Shown one piece after another: positions 37,313 to 50,017 of a stretch of DNA of 64,000 nt; the first letter of the stretch is position 1, and each line of letters begins with the position of its first letter. Source of the DNA: Chromobotia macracanthus. Lineage: Eukaryota; Chordata; Actinopteri; Cypriniformes; Botiidae. A program made the translations under genes and the position numbers. Below the pieces are notes generated by a model. The model ran no database searches. It worked only from the letters and a program-made list of their open reading frames with translations, and had not been told where the DNA came from. The stretch spans positions 10,191,001 to 10,255,000 of the forward strand of contig JAZGTH010000008.1 in NCBI GenBank assembly GCA_036877525.1. The letters are read 5' to 3'.

Positions 37313-38439
37313 TCAAACAGCCCATCAGCTGCCAGCTCATTTGGCTTGTTTCCCTGAACATAAAGGAGTGTTTTTTGCACACATATTGATAGAAGCATTT
37401 TTTGTAAATGGTATTAGTATACATTTCTTTATTTATATTCTGAAAAATTATGTGAATTTTAATGTCTGCTTAATTTCAACGCTCTATTTAACTCAGAAAT
37501 TCAGAAGCTCCACTTGGAGACATGCGACTGTATGTATTATAATGTGTTTAATGTCTTACATTGTGTATATTTTCTTAATGTATTCTAATGTTTACAATGT
37601 GTATTGTATTTTTGTAATGTCTGTTCAGTGTGTGCACTGCCCTGGTTGCCCTCAGGTTTTTTTACTCATTTATTTTTGTTTTAACTAATATCCATTGTGT
37701 GCCCATTGTGTTTGTAACTGTTGAGACTTCCTGTGCATGGACACATAAACTGTCAACATAAACCTCTACATCTAAATCGACTGCTTCCATCTTAACTGCA
37801 TCCAAGAAATAACGGTTTATACAGACCGGTAGTCTGTATGCTCTAGAGAAATGATCGTACTTGTTGTTGTTTGAGGAATGCCATTACATCTACCACTATA
37901 ATCACACAGATGAGTTTTCATGACATGGATAAAACAAAGAGTGATAAATCTGCCATTATTAGCTTGTGAGTTAAATGTATTTTACTCAAATCACAAAGCA
38001 AACAACTGAGCAGCTGATCGGTAGCATCGGTTTCAGTAATTGGCTCTCAAATGAGAAAAGTGTTATTCTAAGATATCATGCAAATTATGATATTTTGAGT
38101 TGTTGGGTAATATAATCCCCATATATGCCACATACCCAGGAACATACATGGGAATAAATCCAAACACGCCATGCGTGCCATGAATGCACTTTTGACATTT
38201 TAAATGATTAAATGTAAATATTATTCAGGTGTCTGGATCACAGTGGTGGAATTATGTCGTAAAGGCCTGGCCTATTGCAAAATGAATCCATGCACTCAGA
38301 ACTGGCCTGCAAGATGCAAGCTGCATTTGGCATGCATTTGTTTGGACATGCTTGCACCGTCACCTAAATTTCTAAATTGAACTGGAGGGTCTGGTAAGCT
38401 TCTATATAAAATCTGAGCAGTATAAGGGAAGGTTATTAT
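37310..38439. other. Non-coding sequence, nothing recognised
   Basis: 37510-37640 is a TG/TA-rich low-complexity patch (AATGTGTTTAATGTC type). No gene. Confidence 0.5.
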
Positions 38440-38569
38440 CAGATTTTTAATATATATTATGTTAAAAAACACGTTCCACTAACACTACTGCAAGAACAGT
38501 TTTGATAAGTTTCAGAGAACTTTTAGAGAATGCTAGCCAACATTCTAAGAACGTTCCCTATTAGCTGGG
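38440..38569 (-). mobile_element. Family A MITE, half element (copy 13)
   Basis: ACGTTCCACTAACACTACTG, CAAGAACAGTTTTGATAAG, TAGCCAACATTCTAAGAACG, TTCCCTATTAGCTGGG. Only the half bearing the GGGAACG end remains. It abuts the left arm of an inverted repeat whose right arm also carries a family A copy. Confidence 0.85.
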
Positions 38570-38579
38570 ACACTCGGTT

Positions 38580-38718
38580 ATAAGCACTCTTCACTGTGTG
38601 AACATGCCGCATTTAATGCCTTGAGCAAAAAATGTAAGTCACAGAGTCTCAAATTTGTGAGAACTATGTGATGAACGATGAGAAAATGACTCATTAGGTG
38701 AGATTTTGTCATTGTATG
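38580..38718 (+). repeat. Inverted repeat, left arm
   Basis: TTTGTGAGAACTATGTG, AAAATGACTCATTAGGTGAG and TTTGTCATTGTA recur as reverse complement at 40783-40886, and GTTATAAGCACTCTTCA also pairs with TGAAGAGTGCTTAC there. This arm has an extra ~15 bp (ATGAACGATGAG) and a longer middle. Confidence 0.8.
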
Positions 38719-40040
38719 GATTGCTCTCATAATCTTGCAGAATCAGGCCCTGGGCGATTGAAAAGCTTCAATTTCAATCTGGGGAAAGATGTTAAACAGT
38801 GTATGGAAAGCCTCTGATTGAGGTTTCCTGTATAGTGCACCAGTGATTGCTGATCACTAAGAGAAAGCAGCATTCTCCTGATGTATCTATACTTTTCATC
38901 TTCAGTAGATGTGCCCTTGGAAACCAAACATTGATGAGATTTTACAATTGCTATGAGTCCATTTTCTCTTCTACCTTGGTGCTGTTTATCAGTCCATCTG
39001 TCAGCCTCAAGGGAACGTGTTGGTTATTCCCTTTAGCAGCATGCACCGATTAAGTGGACTCATCAGGCCAAATGAGATTTTTATAGAATCTCAATTTTAT
39101 TGACATGAGCACGGCAAAAAGCATTATGCCGCCGCCACCAAAATTTGGGATAAATTTTGTTGTTTGTGTCAAAGCTCAAATCGGAGGCAGTTTTTTTTAA
39201 ACTGCTGTAGGTGCTCAAAGTGCCTTCATAAATAGCTTATCAACACACTCTTGTTATTGTGGGTTACATACCTCAATTAGCAAAACAGATGAAATACTGA
39301 GATTTCTGATCACTAAATATGATAAGTTGAAATGCCCTCTACAGTTCAATCCATTAAAAGCTGGTATCAGGCATAAACAGTTTCGTCATTAAACTCAGCA
39401 TTATCTGATTATTTGAAACAGAAGAAACAAAATCAACAGATTTTCAGCGTGACATCAGACTTTTGGACCCCACCATGTTTCTTTGTAATGATTCCAGGAA
39501 TCAGGCCTGTTAACCTGTTCTCCAGTGAGCAACAAACTCTGTTACAAACGTTCTGTGTTGCTGTTATATTTAAAATGAAGAAACAATGACAGTGATCAAT
39601 ATCAGATAATATAATGTTACATAAATGTGCATTCAATTAGAAAAAATCAAATTGGAAGCATGTTCATTAGTCTCAAACTTTTAGACACCATTATATTCTG
39701 TGGATACACAATTTTTAAAAATCATGACGACAATAAAAGTGAATGAGAGAGTGAATCAGCTTTCACACATTAAAAAACTGATATTTTGACTGTGACATCC
39801 GACTAGCCAAATGAAAAACCCGAGGATAAGAGATAACCTTTAACCTGCTAAATGTCTCAATTTGAGCATTTGTTATAATCGGCAGTAACAGGTCAAGCAC
39901 GACCATTTGATTTGTCCTTTATCAGTGTCAGATATGTTACAATTATGAACCACTTGCATGGCAACCGACCTATATTAACCAATCATGTGCAGCTTTCAGT
40001 TTAGCTTTTTCAGTTTGTGTGTATATATATATATATATGT

Positions 40041-40100
40041 ATGTACTGTAATCTATGAACACGAGTAAGCACTCAAAAAACTTAAACCTGATATGAATCA
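40041..40100 (+). repeat. Direct repeat, copy 1
   Basis: ATGTACTGTAATCTATGAAC, ACGAGTAAGCACTCAAAAAA, CCTGATATGAATCA; repeated at 40218-40270 with few changes. Confidence 0.85.
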
Positions 40101-40217
40101 ACAACGTAATATATACACAATGTAAATGCATTTTTATAGAGAACCATTTGATTTCACTGATAAGATAATATCTCTTATTTAATCTTTTCATTAGCTTTTT
40201 TTCCAATTGATACCCAC

Positions 40218-40270
40218 ATGTACTGTAATGTATGAACAGGAGTAAGCACTCAAAAAACCTGATATGAATC
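40218..40270 (+). repeat. Direct repeat, copy 2
   Basis: ATGTACTGTAATGTATGAAC, AGGAGTAAGCACTCAAAAAA, CCTGATATGAATCA; lies 177 bp downstream of copy 1 in the same orientation. Confidence 0.85.
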
Positions 40271-40782
40271 ACTCAAATCTGCCAGAAATGTGGGAATCTG
40301 TTGAGACACTCTGGTTGTGCCTGGCTGGTCACAAAACAGAAACAAATAAATACACATTAAAAATAAGTAGACTCATTCTTGCAGGTGTTACAGTACCATG
40401 AGACCACTAGAGAGCTACACGGGATCAGCTGTTACAGATATATCACATGGTACACAAGTGTGTGTGTGTATGAGAGAGAGATACAAAAGAGGACAGTCAA
40501 CTAAAGGACCAGTGAGCTACAACAATTGAAGATGCCAGCTTCTCCTGCCACCAGCCCCTCATTGTTTTCCATCTGAGCGGCTTTTATAAAGACCGGTCTC
40601 CAGGGAGGGGCTGTTGGTAATTGGCTGGACTAATTATGAGGGCTCTGTCATTTGTGGATGACTAGGGGTGTGCTCGGGGAATTAAAAGATCTAAAACTGG
40701 ACAATGCTGTCTTTGACAGACAGTATACGGGTAGGAAAGCATAAAGGTGCATCTGAAATCAACGTCTGCGTAGCATCCAGTT

Positions 40783-40886
40783 TACAATGACAGAATCTCA
40801 CCTAATGAGTCATTTTCACATAGTTCTCACAAATGTAAGACTTGCATTAAACACTGCAGCATGTTTACAAAATGAAGAGTGCTTAC
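40783..40886 (-). repeat. Inverted repeat, right arm
   Basis: TACAATGACAGAATCTCACC, TAATGAGTCATTTTCACATA, GTTCTCACAAATG and GAAGAGTGCTTAC are the reverse complement of the arm at 38580-38718. Confidence 0.8.
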
Positions 40887-40887
40887 A

Positions 40888-41204
40888 AGCTAACAGAGAA
40901 CATTCTCAGAACATTGGCTAACATTCTCTAAAGGTTATCTACAACATTCTTGCAGTAGTCTTAGTAAAACTTTTTTTTAACGTTATATTTCATATATGCC
41001 AAAAACGTCATTAAGTAGTTAGTGGAACGTTTAAAAAGTTACAGAATATAATGCTTGAATAATGTTCTTATAACCAAGGAATAATGTTTATTATTAACTG
41101 GGCATTTTGAGAACTTTTTTTAATAGTTTTTACTGTTTGTAACGTTTTGTTACTTCATGGAAATGTTAGGGAAACGTTCTTGCAACCTAAAACTGTTAGC
41201 TGGG
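40888..41204 (+). mobile_element. Family A MITE, near full length (copy 14)
   Basis: AAGCTAACAGAGAACATTCT to CAACCTAAAACTGTTAGCTGGG. It contains the ATTTCATATATGCCAAAAAC core and GGAAATGTTAGGGAAACG. The first CCC is lost. It abuts the right arm of the inverted repeat with its GAGAACATTC end, the same relation as copy 13 has to the left arm. Confidence 0.87.
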
Positions 41205-44200
41205 ACATTCAGCATTCAGCAGAGGTTTTTCCAGGCATGTTTGCACTATTACCTGATTTGTATAATTCCTCTAGTGAATCACAGGCTAAATAAACGCACA
41301 AAGGCAGCACATGTAAATAAACAGCACTATCAGTGGGCACAGCCCCCCATTCCTATACAACCCTGACACACATCTGAAGCCAAGCTTTCCATCATTATTA
41401 TACCATGAATAATCTTCCTTAAATGATTAATGCTTTCATTTTGATAACACAGAGAATTTCAAAAAAATACTTTTAGTCCGTCTTACCACAGACTGTCATC
41501 ATCTTCTGTACAAGGAAACAGGTTGTAGGGAAAATACTGATGTTAAATTAAATTCAGCAAGGGCAGGAAACGAACAAACTGATTGCCCTGCGATTACTGA
41601 TCCCAGGTCAGGTAATGAGTGGAAAATGTACCAGGCTGCAACTTCTTTCATCATATATAGTATACGGCCGCTTTTGATTTGAGAGGCATACATTACATGT
41701 GATGAAGGGAAAGACAGAAATGAATAAAACATTTTATGCACAAGACAAATGTGCATTTCTTTACTCTAAATTCTGCTCTCACATGTACATATAGGTCACA
41801 AATAATGTTGCAAAAAAAGCCGTCAGTGTAACCCATCTGGTTAATGGCCTGCTTTCTTTTTTCTCCCACATACAGCTGTATTCACAGAATAAACAGGTTT
41901 CATTTGCCTTCTATTTTTGAAATACCAATATTTGAAGATTCTGCTACTGTGGTGAACACAAAGGAGGAACATGTTACATCGGAGGGGCAGTTTTGTGATG
42001 GATGGCACAATTGTGCAGACAGCCACAGAGGTTTAGAAACTTCACTTGCCGGGTCCCTTTTGGACTCTAAAGAAGAAGTGGGAACATTATTGTCCGTGGC
42101 ACCGTGAGATGGCTACATCCCCATAAGGCCATTATCTGGGCAGGGGTGGAATCTGTTGAAGTTAGGTAAGCCGACTGGTGTTGCAACACCTAGCTCAGCC
42201 CTTTTGTCTCCTTTAGTCAATGTCACAGGGGGTTTGTGGGTTGTGACACATGAAAACTTCCTCTTGGGCTGGAAATAGCTGTATCTTTCAGGTCATGTGA
42301 CTTGAACAGCACTCAAGGGCAGAGGTCAGCAGAATATGGCTTTGACCAGGTAATGCAATACATCCTGGGTGACAGTATACAGTGCACATTTAGAAGTATA
42401 CCAAATCTTTTAGTTAATATGTAGTTTAGGATCATATTTAAATGTTCTTAATAATACACAGAGTAGGGTGCAAAAAAGCATGCTGTCCAAGACCTCTTAT
42501 AATACAAATTCTATAATCAAATGTTTGATTAATGAGATCAATTTAAAACACTATATGAATTTATATAAATTCACATTTATTTTAATTTTGCCATGTTCCC
42601 CTTTTGCTCTATCAACAGCATGCCACAAATTTGCACAAAACCTGATTCGTGTGATTTGAGAATATTGTGCATCAATAAAAACAAGAAATCTGACTTTCGG
42701 TATTAAAGGAGTTAACTTAACAGTTTTTATTTTATGCTCTTCCAAATCCTGAATCCTGTTTTTTTCCAGGTGAGAATCTCATAATGTCACAAAGGTTTTA
42801 GGCTTGTGGTCTTCACTGAATATTTGTTGACTTGAAAAAATAAGTCAGTCATCCAGGTGTAACATTACATTCTGTGGGCTTATAACTTTTATTTAGCAAT
42901 TAAATTAAACGAAATCAAGCGACCAAAAGAAAAGAGAGAGAGGGAAAGAGAGAGGCTATCCCCGTGCTTGTTGTGTGAAAGTGAATTTAGAGTGTCTATT
43001 ACTTTGTTCACATAACAGTGACAAACTGCAGTCACAAGCCCTTTAAAACCTATTACCTGAATGGCCCACGGCCAGTGTTTTCTTATTAAGGGTTATTTTA
43101 TCACATTGTGACACTAAACAAGAGGGTGTGGAGACCATTTATTTTAGTGATTGTTTATGTTATAATAAATGGATTTCTTTTATTTTAAAGTGTCTCAAAC
43201 ACTGGCTCAGTAAATTCATAACTGATATTCAGTCATGTCTATCATTTGGCTAAATGATGCTTTTTTGTATTTCCTGGCTTGCTAGCTGAACTCATTTATT
43301 GTTATCATTTCTGCATTACTTATATCCAAAGTCTGAGGCCACATTGGAAATCTAAATCCAAATCAAATTTAAATGAAATCAGAATCGCAATCCTGCACTA
43401 TATCTGGGTCAGTAATTAAATAAGCAATTGTGTGACCATGTTAGCTCTTTTGTACAGAAGGCTGAATTTTTTTACTTCCATCTTGTGTGGATTGTATTGG
43501 GTATATTGCTTGAGTGGATGCTCTATAGATTCAACCACGCTGGTATAACATGGATCATCAAGTTGTGGAGTTTACATGCTGTCAATAAAACAAAACTGAA
43601 AAATACATCCGCTTGTTTTAGACATGTTTACATGTATTTATTTTCATAATAAATCATTTCATGTATTAATTTCAGTTTTTCAAGCAGCAGATAGACACAG
43701 AGGACAGAGAGAGAGAGAGACTGATTTAATCACCAACAAAGCTTAACCCCTGACAATCTGTCATGACTATTTGTTTCTTTTTTTACATTAATACACTCTT
43801 CTTACATAAATGAACTACTGCATTTCTGCATTTATTGTAATTTACCTTGTAGGCAGCACAGGGGAAATAAATGAAAATATCTGAGAGATTAAGTGAAAAT
43901 GTTACCATGATGGTCTTGAATGACAAATCCCACCACACCAAAGACCAGAGCCTGACAGACCACAGTTAAACATCCTATTTAAATGCATTGAGGCCTAGTA
44001 GATAAAAAAACAGAAATACTATGGTTGGAAAAATTTGCAGGCATGTGGGAGGGGCTTTGAAATGTGATTTACCCATGCACTCCACTGACCCTGTCAGAAT
44101 ATCATCAAATCATCTTTAGAGATCAGATAGAGATCTTGTATCCTTTACGGTCTCATTTTTGGTTTGTTTATTAGGAAAATGCCAAAGTTATTTAAAACAA

Positions 44201-45159
44201 TGTACCACATTAAAATAACGACCACTAATTATTGGTCCAAGCTAATTTAAAAGTCAAGAGATAATGTTTCCTGTGCTTTTACTTTTAGCTGTGTCATACA
44301 TCACGAGTCTTAAAATACCGCCCCCTAAAGTGGTGTGAGTGATCAGATTGCCCTCCAACTTTGTCTTTATGATCTTTAAATTTCAGGAACAGTAAATATA
44401 CTTGAAGTGACCAATCGTAACTACCATTCCAAGCTGTACCGTTCCATGCTGTAACTCGCTGCATTGCTAAATGGACAACGCTGAGTGATTTCAAGCACAG
44501 AATCATGTAGCATCTATGAAAAGTCATTTGCACTTTGTGCTACACGCCTATAAGAGTTTTGAGTATCGACAACTCAAGTATGCTGACAACTACTTATAAA
44601 ATACAGAGCTGCTCAGCCACAGCTGAGCACAGCTGATTGAAGAGGGATGTATGGAAAATGATGCCTATTAAACGAGGCTCAGTATGTCCCCAGACTGCGT
44701 TTCTAAAGAAAATGAGCTCTGTAAAAGAGGATGTGTATTCTGGAATGTGTGTGCTGGTTGCAACAGCACATTGCACTACATTTGCAAGACTCTGTATTCC
44801 TTGACCTCTGCATCAGAATCAGGCAGACAGTCACTGCCCAGTAATAAGACTACCAGTGCTAATTGGTATTATAATGATAGATGTATGTTTAGATTACAGC
44901 AGTCGGTTTTGGGGATCCGGTGCACATTTTGTAAATCTCCCTTACATGTGATTGAAATTGTCAGCTTGTTAGCAGAGACCTCTGTGAATTGAGTGTGACT
45001 GATAAGGGAGACATACAAAATGTGCAGTGCTGTGGGTCCCCGGGACCGGAGTTAAGAATCACTGATTTACAGCACAGTGAAGTCGCTGCTGTGATTCTAT
45101 TAAAGTAACAAGACTTTATAGAGACCAACCAGTGACACTTGATTCACTACTTCTGAACA
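41205..45159. other. Non-coding sequence, nothing recognised
   Basis: Repeat-poor for nearly 4 kb apart from short GA runs at 42930-42955 and 43706-43721. Open frames up to 102 codons (44684-44992) show no recognisable family. Confidence 0.5.
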
Positions 45160-46430
45160 AATAGGCATTCTTTGATAAGATCTGCGAAAAGCCGGCTGAT
45201 GATTCTGGCTTTGGGCGGTTGACCATTTGCGCTAATCAAGTATCGGAGAAATAACTTGTGTTCTTAAATAAGACCCCACGGCAAGGTTTGTTCATTAGCA
45301 GACCATTGTAACCACGCTAATCTTCCAGAAAACTTGCTTTAGGTGAAAGGATGTTTTAAACGAATGCAAATCATTTGAAAGTTCTTTGGCTACGATTCCA
45401 CGAGGCGAGGCATGTTCTACGCCATCTGATAATCCTTCTAATGTCATTTCCTCTGGCGTTACAAGCAATGGGAACTAATTAGCATCTTAATTTTCCAAGA
45501 GGAAGCAAATAGGACCCATGTGGTAAGACACAATAAACAGCAAGGGCGCACAAGTCATTAGAAAACGAGAAAGTCGAACGCTGAGGGTTTTCATTTTCTT
45601 CATGTGCTTGTCACCATGTAAAGTTATTCAAAAGCGAAGCCCTTTTGAAACAAAGTTGCTGCCACTTGCTGCGCAGTTACTCCAGTGTATATAAACAAAG
45701 TGGTGCTGCGACAAAACTGTCAATGCGTGTTTAATTACAGCAGGCACTTCACTGCCCTCCACATACCGCATGCTTTAATGCATCACCTCTTTGGACACGT
45801 CGAGCGATTAATTACAAGATACAGCGGCGATTACAATTACCAAATGGAATTAGTGTCTGGACAACCTTCTATTTGTCTATTACTGTCAGTCAGCAACGCA
45901 ATGCGAAGCAATTACGATAAGCCATAACGCAACAGTGCCAATCAATTGTTTCCAATTAACATTGACTCTAAAAGATAAATTTGAAAGGAATAACCCCCAT
46001 TAAACCTGCAGATGTAAAGAATTTCAATGCACACTTTCAAAGCACATCATATCTCAAATGATATAAATTTTCTCTTATTATGACAAATGACCTTTTAGGC
46101 ATGTTGGCTCAGCTGTAAATGCGTCCCTCAGACACCTGCTGCAATTACAAGCACAATAATTATCGATACCCTCAGGCGAACAGAAAGAAGACAGAAAGGT
46201 TGCAAAGCAAAGGTGTCATGCTCTAAACGGAGATTGCGGGGTGTTGTTTTGCTGGGTGAGTTGATAATTGAAATAAGATTCTCATCATGTGGGCAGGGTA
46301 ACAAGACACGGGAATATGTTAAAGGAAAGAGTAGTCCAAAAATCTGGAGAATTAACATTTTCGAGCCGCAGGTGCCCTCGGGAATCACTAAATGGGTTTT
46401 TAGAATAGTGGTTTTCGATTTATGAGTAAT
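45160..46430. promoter_or_regulatory. Candidate conserved non-coding block (unproven)
   Basis: Repeat-free, balanced composition, with many transcription-factor-type cores: TTAATTACAGC, CGATTACAATTACCAAATGG, ACTAATTAGCATCTTAATTT, GCGCTAATCAAG, CAATTGTTTCCAATTAAC, AATAATTATCGAT. The density of homeodomain-like TAATTA/ATTA sites within sequence that is not simply AT-rich is typical of developmental enhancers in gene deserts. No coding signal. Conservation cannot be judged from one sequence. Confidence 0.35.
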
Positions 46431-47943
46431 ATAAGGCCTGTGGTTAACATTACCAGAAGAGACGTTCTCGTTTTGTTGTGTTTGTTGTTCTACAACATAA
46501 ATTAAACATATTGGTCTTACCGCAAATGTTAACTTGGTGGTGCGCTTTAAAACTAAGTGCTAAGAAGCAAAACAATTGCCACGTGTCAGGCATCTAAACT
46601 TACGTCCTTGTGGTGTTAACCACAGAGCTTATTTTACTTATTTTACTATTTTACAAATCAAATACCACTATTCCAAAAACCCATTAGAAATTCCAGAGGG
46701 AACCCATAGACAAATTAGCCCTCTGAATTGGGCTACAAACTGACATCACGACTGCAAAAGTTCTGTTTCAAAATAGTGATTTATAAACAGCTGCCTCTAC
46801 CATCAAAACTCCGCCTTGTCTTGACACAAATCAGTTTAATTTGATTTATTAAACGTCAACATTTAAATTCATGAACCATGTCCATCTGAAATATTAAAGA
46901 GTTGCGAGAACAAGTTTGTATGTGGCCTTGGCAAACGTCAATGAATATAACATCTGCAAATCTGTTCCTTCATAAAACTTGAATCCATCTATTTTTCAGC
47001 CCGCATATTCATTATGGTATCAAGCTTCTGTGCACTTTTATACTTCATTTCAAGGACAGCTATGAGAGAAAGAACTACTTATGTCTTTAGAAACGCTCAT
47101 ATATGGAGCAATGAAACATCAGTGGCTCAATTGTCTATGTGGCTGGCCGCGTGCATCTCTTCTGCTTCCCAAGGTTAATGTCTGTAGGTGAGAAACCCGC
47201 ACCTGCTGGATTGGGCCAACAAGAAGGTCACATCTAAACAGCATGACCTGAGGGACACACCGGTAGGTGATTGGGGTTCTCCTAACGGAACATCTCCATC
47301 AGCAGTAAAATGACACGGAAGCAGATGTGTTCCATTTGTTTTGTGGGATGTGTCTACCGGGGAAGGTCAGGGGGGTGCAGAGCCCATCCTGCTCAGAGTG
47401 AGCCAAACACCATTAACTCCTGATAGCTAGAAAATAATCACTACCTGCTGGAACTGACCTGAGTCTGAAGTGTCACGGTCTCCACATCCCGGACACATCA
47501 CCATCCTTTTTCAATCTAGACGGCCGTTATGTAACGTGACACCACACAAGGGCTGACTCCACCCCGGCTGGGGCTTTTAATGAGTTTTCGCATTCGCCCT
47601 GGGAAGTAAAGGACTAATCAACAGGGTTTAATGAGAGCTTTAAATGAGCAACTCATGGATGGTAAACTAATGAGGCACAGAGGAAGGCGGTGCTATATTG
47701 TAACGTTGACGCGTGCGGTGGTACTTACTTCACAAGGGCAATGCAGATGAGATGGCATGAATTTCAGGCAATGTTTATTTCTCATGGCTTCTGTTGAAAC
47801 ACTTTTCCTGTCATGCAAAAAAGCCAAGACAAGGGTCCCATTTTGCATATAATTGATGTTAAATGTTTTCCCACACATTGTGAAAATACATCTTTAGATC
47901 AGAAGTACTAGTTTAGAAGTATATATGTGTAATGGTTTAAAGC
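46431..47943. other. Non-coding sequence, nothing recognised
   Basis: Somewhat GC-richer at 47110-47720 but without a recognisable exon or repeat. Confidence 0.5.
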
Positions 47944-48060
47944 TTAAAGGGTTAGTTCATCCAAAAATGAAATTGCAGTCATTATTTACTCACCCTGGTG
48001 TTTTTTAAACTCCCTGTGGCTGTCTTTGTTCTTCGGAAACCAAAACAGATAACTTTAAAA
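47944..48060 (+). mobile_element. Family E DNA element, left part (copy 3)
   Basis: TTAAAGGGTTAGTTCATCCA, AAAATGAAATTGCAGTCATT, ATTTACTCACCCTGGTGTTT, GTGGCTGTCTTTGTTCTTCG follow the family start and core. The right terminus is not found; the copy is truncated or decays towards 48200. Confidence 0.8.
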
Positions 48061-49564
48061 ACTGTTGTTCTTTTATTTTGCCGCTGAGACCATAGGCAGT
48101 GGATTTAGACTGACTCTTCTCAAGCTTCATAAAATAATTCTACACAACATGTCATATGAGGGCATACGAATAGGTTTGGTAAAACAAAAACTACAAATAT
48201 GATGCATTATTTTTGAAAAATCTTGACCTGTGCCTTTAATAAAATATGAGAAAAAAACATGCCATAAAACACTTTAATAAATCATGCACAGGAAATTATA
48301 CTGTTTTCTAATACAGAATGAATAATGTTTAATAGCCAAGTTTAATAAACACATTAAAAGTATTTTTTTTTCTATTAGTTGTTTAATAAACTAAGGAATA
48401 AATGAAAACCAGCTCAGATTTGAGGTCAAATTCATTAATTACATACAGGATTCACAGACTTCATGTCACTGAATTTGTTGTTGCCGTGTTTTATGCAGGA
48501 CCTTTTGAAACTAAAGCAATTTATGCAAATGGTCCTCTCTCTGTTGCTGTCTATTCACAATGTACTAATTAATGAGTCCAACATATAAAAGGAATTTGAT
48601 AATTATGGCACTTAAGATCAAACAGCTAATGTTTTACACAAAATTAGTTCAGTGACATACACAGAACCGGCCTCCCTGCCTCACGATTCTATTAGTTTTA
48701 ATGTGATTCTGTTAAACACAGCCATTTGTATCTAAATCACATCTAAGACAAAAAAAAGAATACGGCCAAATCAATTTAACAAGCACTTAACAAATGCATC
48801 CTTCTAGTAATGATCCAAACATTTGGACGTATTTTTTGAAAATAATGTTTTATATTCAAGAATTTGCTCACCGTGAAAGGAATCAAACAAACAGAACAAA
48901 TTTTTATGAGCAAAATTCAGCCTTCATTTTAAAATGACAAGCCTCCACAGTTTGCAATCAATCGGTTGTAGGCCCAATGCAAACAGTCCTAACAGAATTC
49001 GGACTTTTAGAGGTATAATGTTTGAACTGCCAGATTGAATTTCTACCACTGTTTGCTTTGGAATAATAAGGATACAAAGACGAAATACTTCCATCACAAC
49101 TTTATAAGGCCAAGGATCATGACTCCAAAGAAAGAAGAAAAGAATCTTTTAATCCAGCAAATGATATTGAGTTTCAAACCTGAGAACTGAGAACATTTAG
49201 ACGAAGACTCTGAAACATGAGCAATATATCAGATTTTTAACAACTCAACCAGACACAGACGGGTAATATTTTTATCTGTTCTTTGATCAACTGTATGACT
49301 AAGCTGGTGTTGATCAGTTATTCTCAGATCTGTGCTAACTGCTAGAACATCCGAAGAACAATTAATGACTCAGACAAACTTAATGTACATGCAGTTTGTT
49401 TGAACCCGTTTAAAAATGTATTTAAGAAACACATACGAAGAAAACAAATTTTCTGTTTTTAAATGCTTGTTATGACCAGCCTTTAAGACGAGACCTACCC
49501 TGATTAAACAAATGAAAATGAATGTGTTAGAAGAAGAGATGAAAAGGAAGAAGTAAACTAATTA
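48061..49564. other. Non-coding sequence, nothing recognised
   Basis: Very AT-rich, without notable open frames. Confidence 0.5.
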
Positions 49565-50017
49565 AAAGGAAGGAGAAGAGAAGAGGAGAGGAGAGGAGAA
49601 GAAAAGAAGAGGAGAGGATGGGAGAGGAAGGAGAAGAGAAGGGGATGGGAGGGGAGGAGAGGAGAAGAGAAGAAGAGGATAGGTTGGGAGGGGTGGAGAG
49701 GAGAAGAAAAGAAGAGGATGGGAGGGAAGGAGGGGAGGAGAGGTGAAGAGAAGAAAATAAGAGAAGAGGAGAGGATGGGAGGGGAGGGGGAGGAGAAGAA
49801 AAGAAGAGAAGATGATGGGAGAAGAGGAGGAGAGGAGAAGAGAGGAGAGGATGGGAGGGGAGGAGAGGATGGGAGGGGAGGAGAAGGAAGGAGAGGATGG
49901 GAGGAGAAGGAAGGAGAGGATGGGAGAGGAGGAGAGAAGAGGATGGGAGGGAAGGAGAGGAGAAGAAAAGAAGAGCAGAGGATGGGAGGTGAGGGGAGGG
50001 GAGGAAAGGAGAAGATG
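49565..50017 (+). repeat. Long polypurine (GA/GGA) tract with GGATGGGAGG units
   Basis: About 450 bp almost wholly A and G on this strand. Units such as GAGAGGATGGGAGGGGAGG repeat irregularly; T appears mainly in GGATGGG. All open frames through it (Gly-Arg-Glu on one strand, Ser-Pro-Leu on the other, up to 164 codons in three frames) are products of the repeat. Confidence 0.95.

Larger units (their letters stand above)
38719..40782. other. Interior of the inverted composite repeat
   Basis: About 2 kb without a recognisable coding region. It holds a (TA)9 tract at 40021-40038 and a pair of direct repeats (40041 and 40218). If the whole were one transposon, a transposase would be expected here, but none is seen. 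Confidence 0.4.

Noticed and set aside
37012..37688. Open frames up to 174 codons around 37.2 kb
   Set aside because: Length comes from the (AG)25 microsatellite, which is open in all frames; flanks show no domain.
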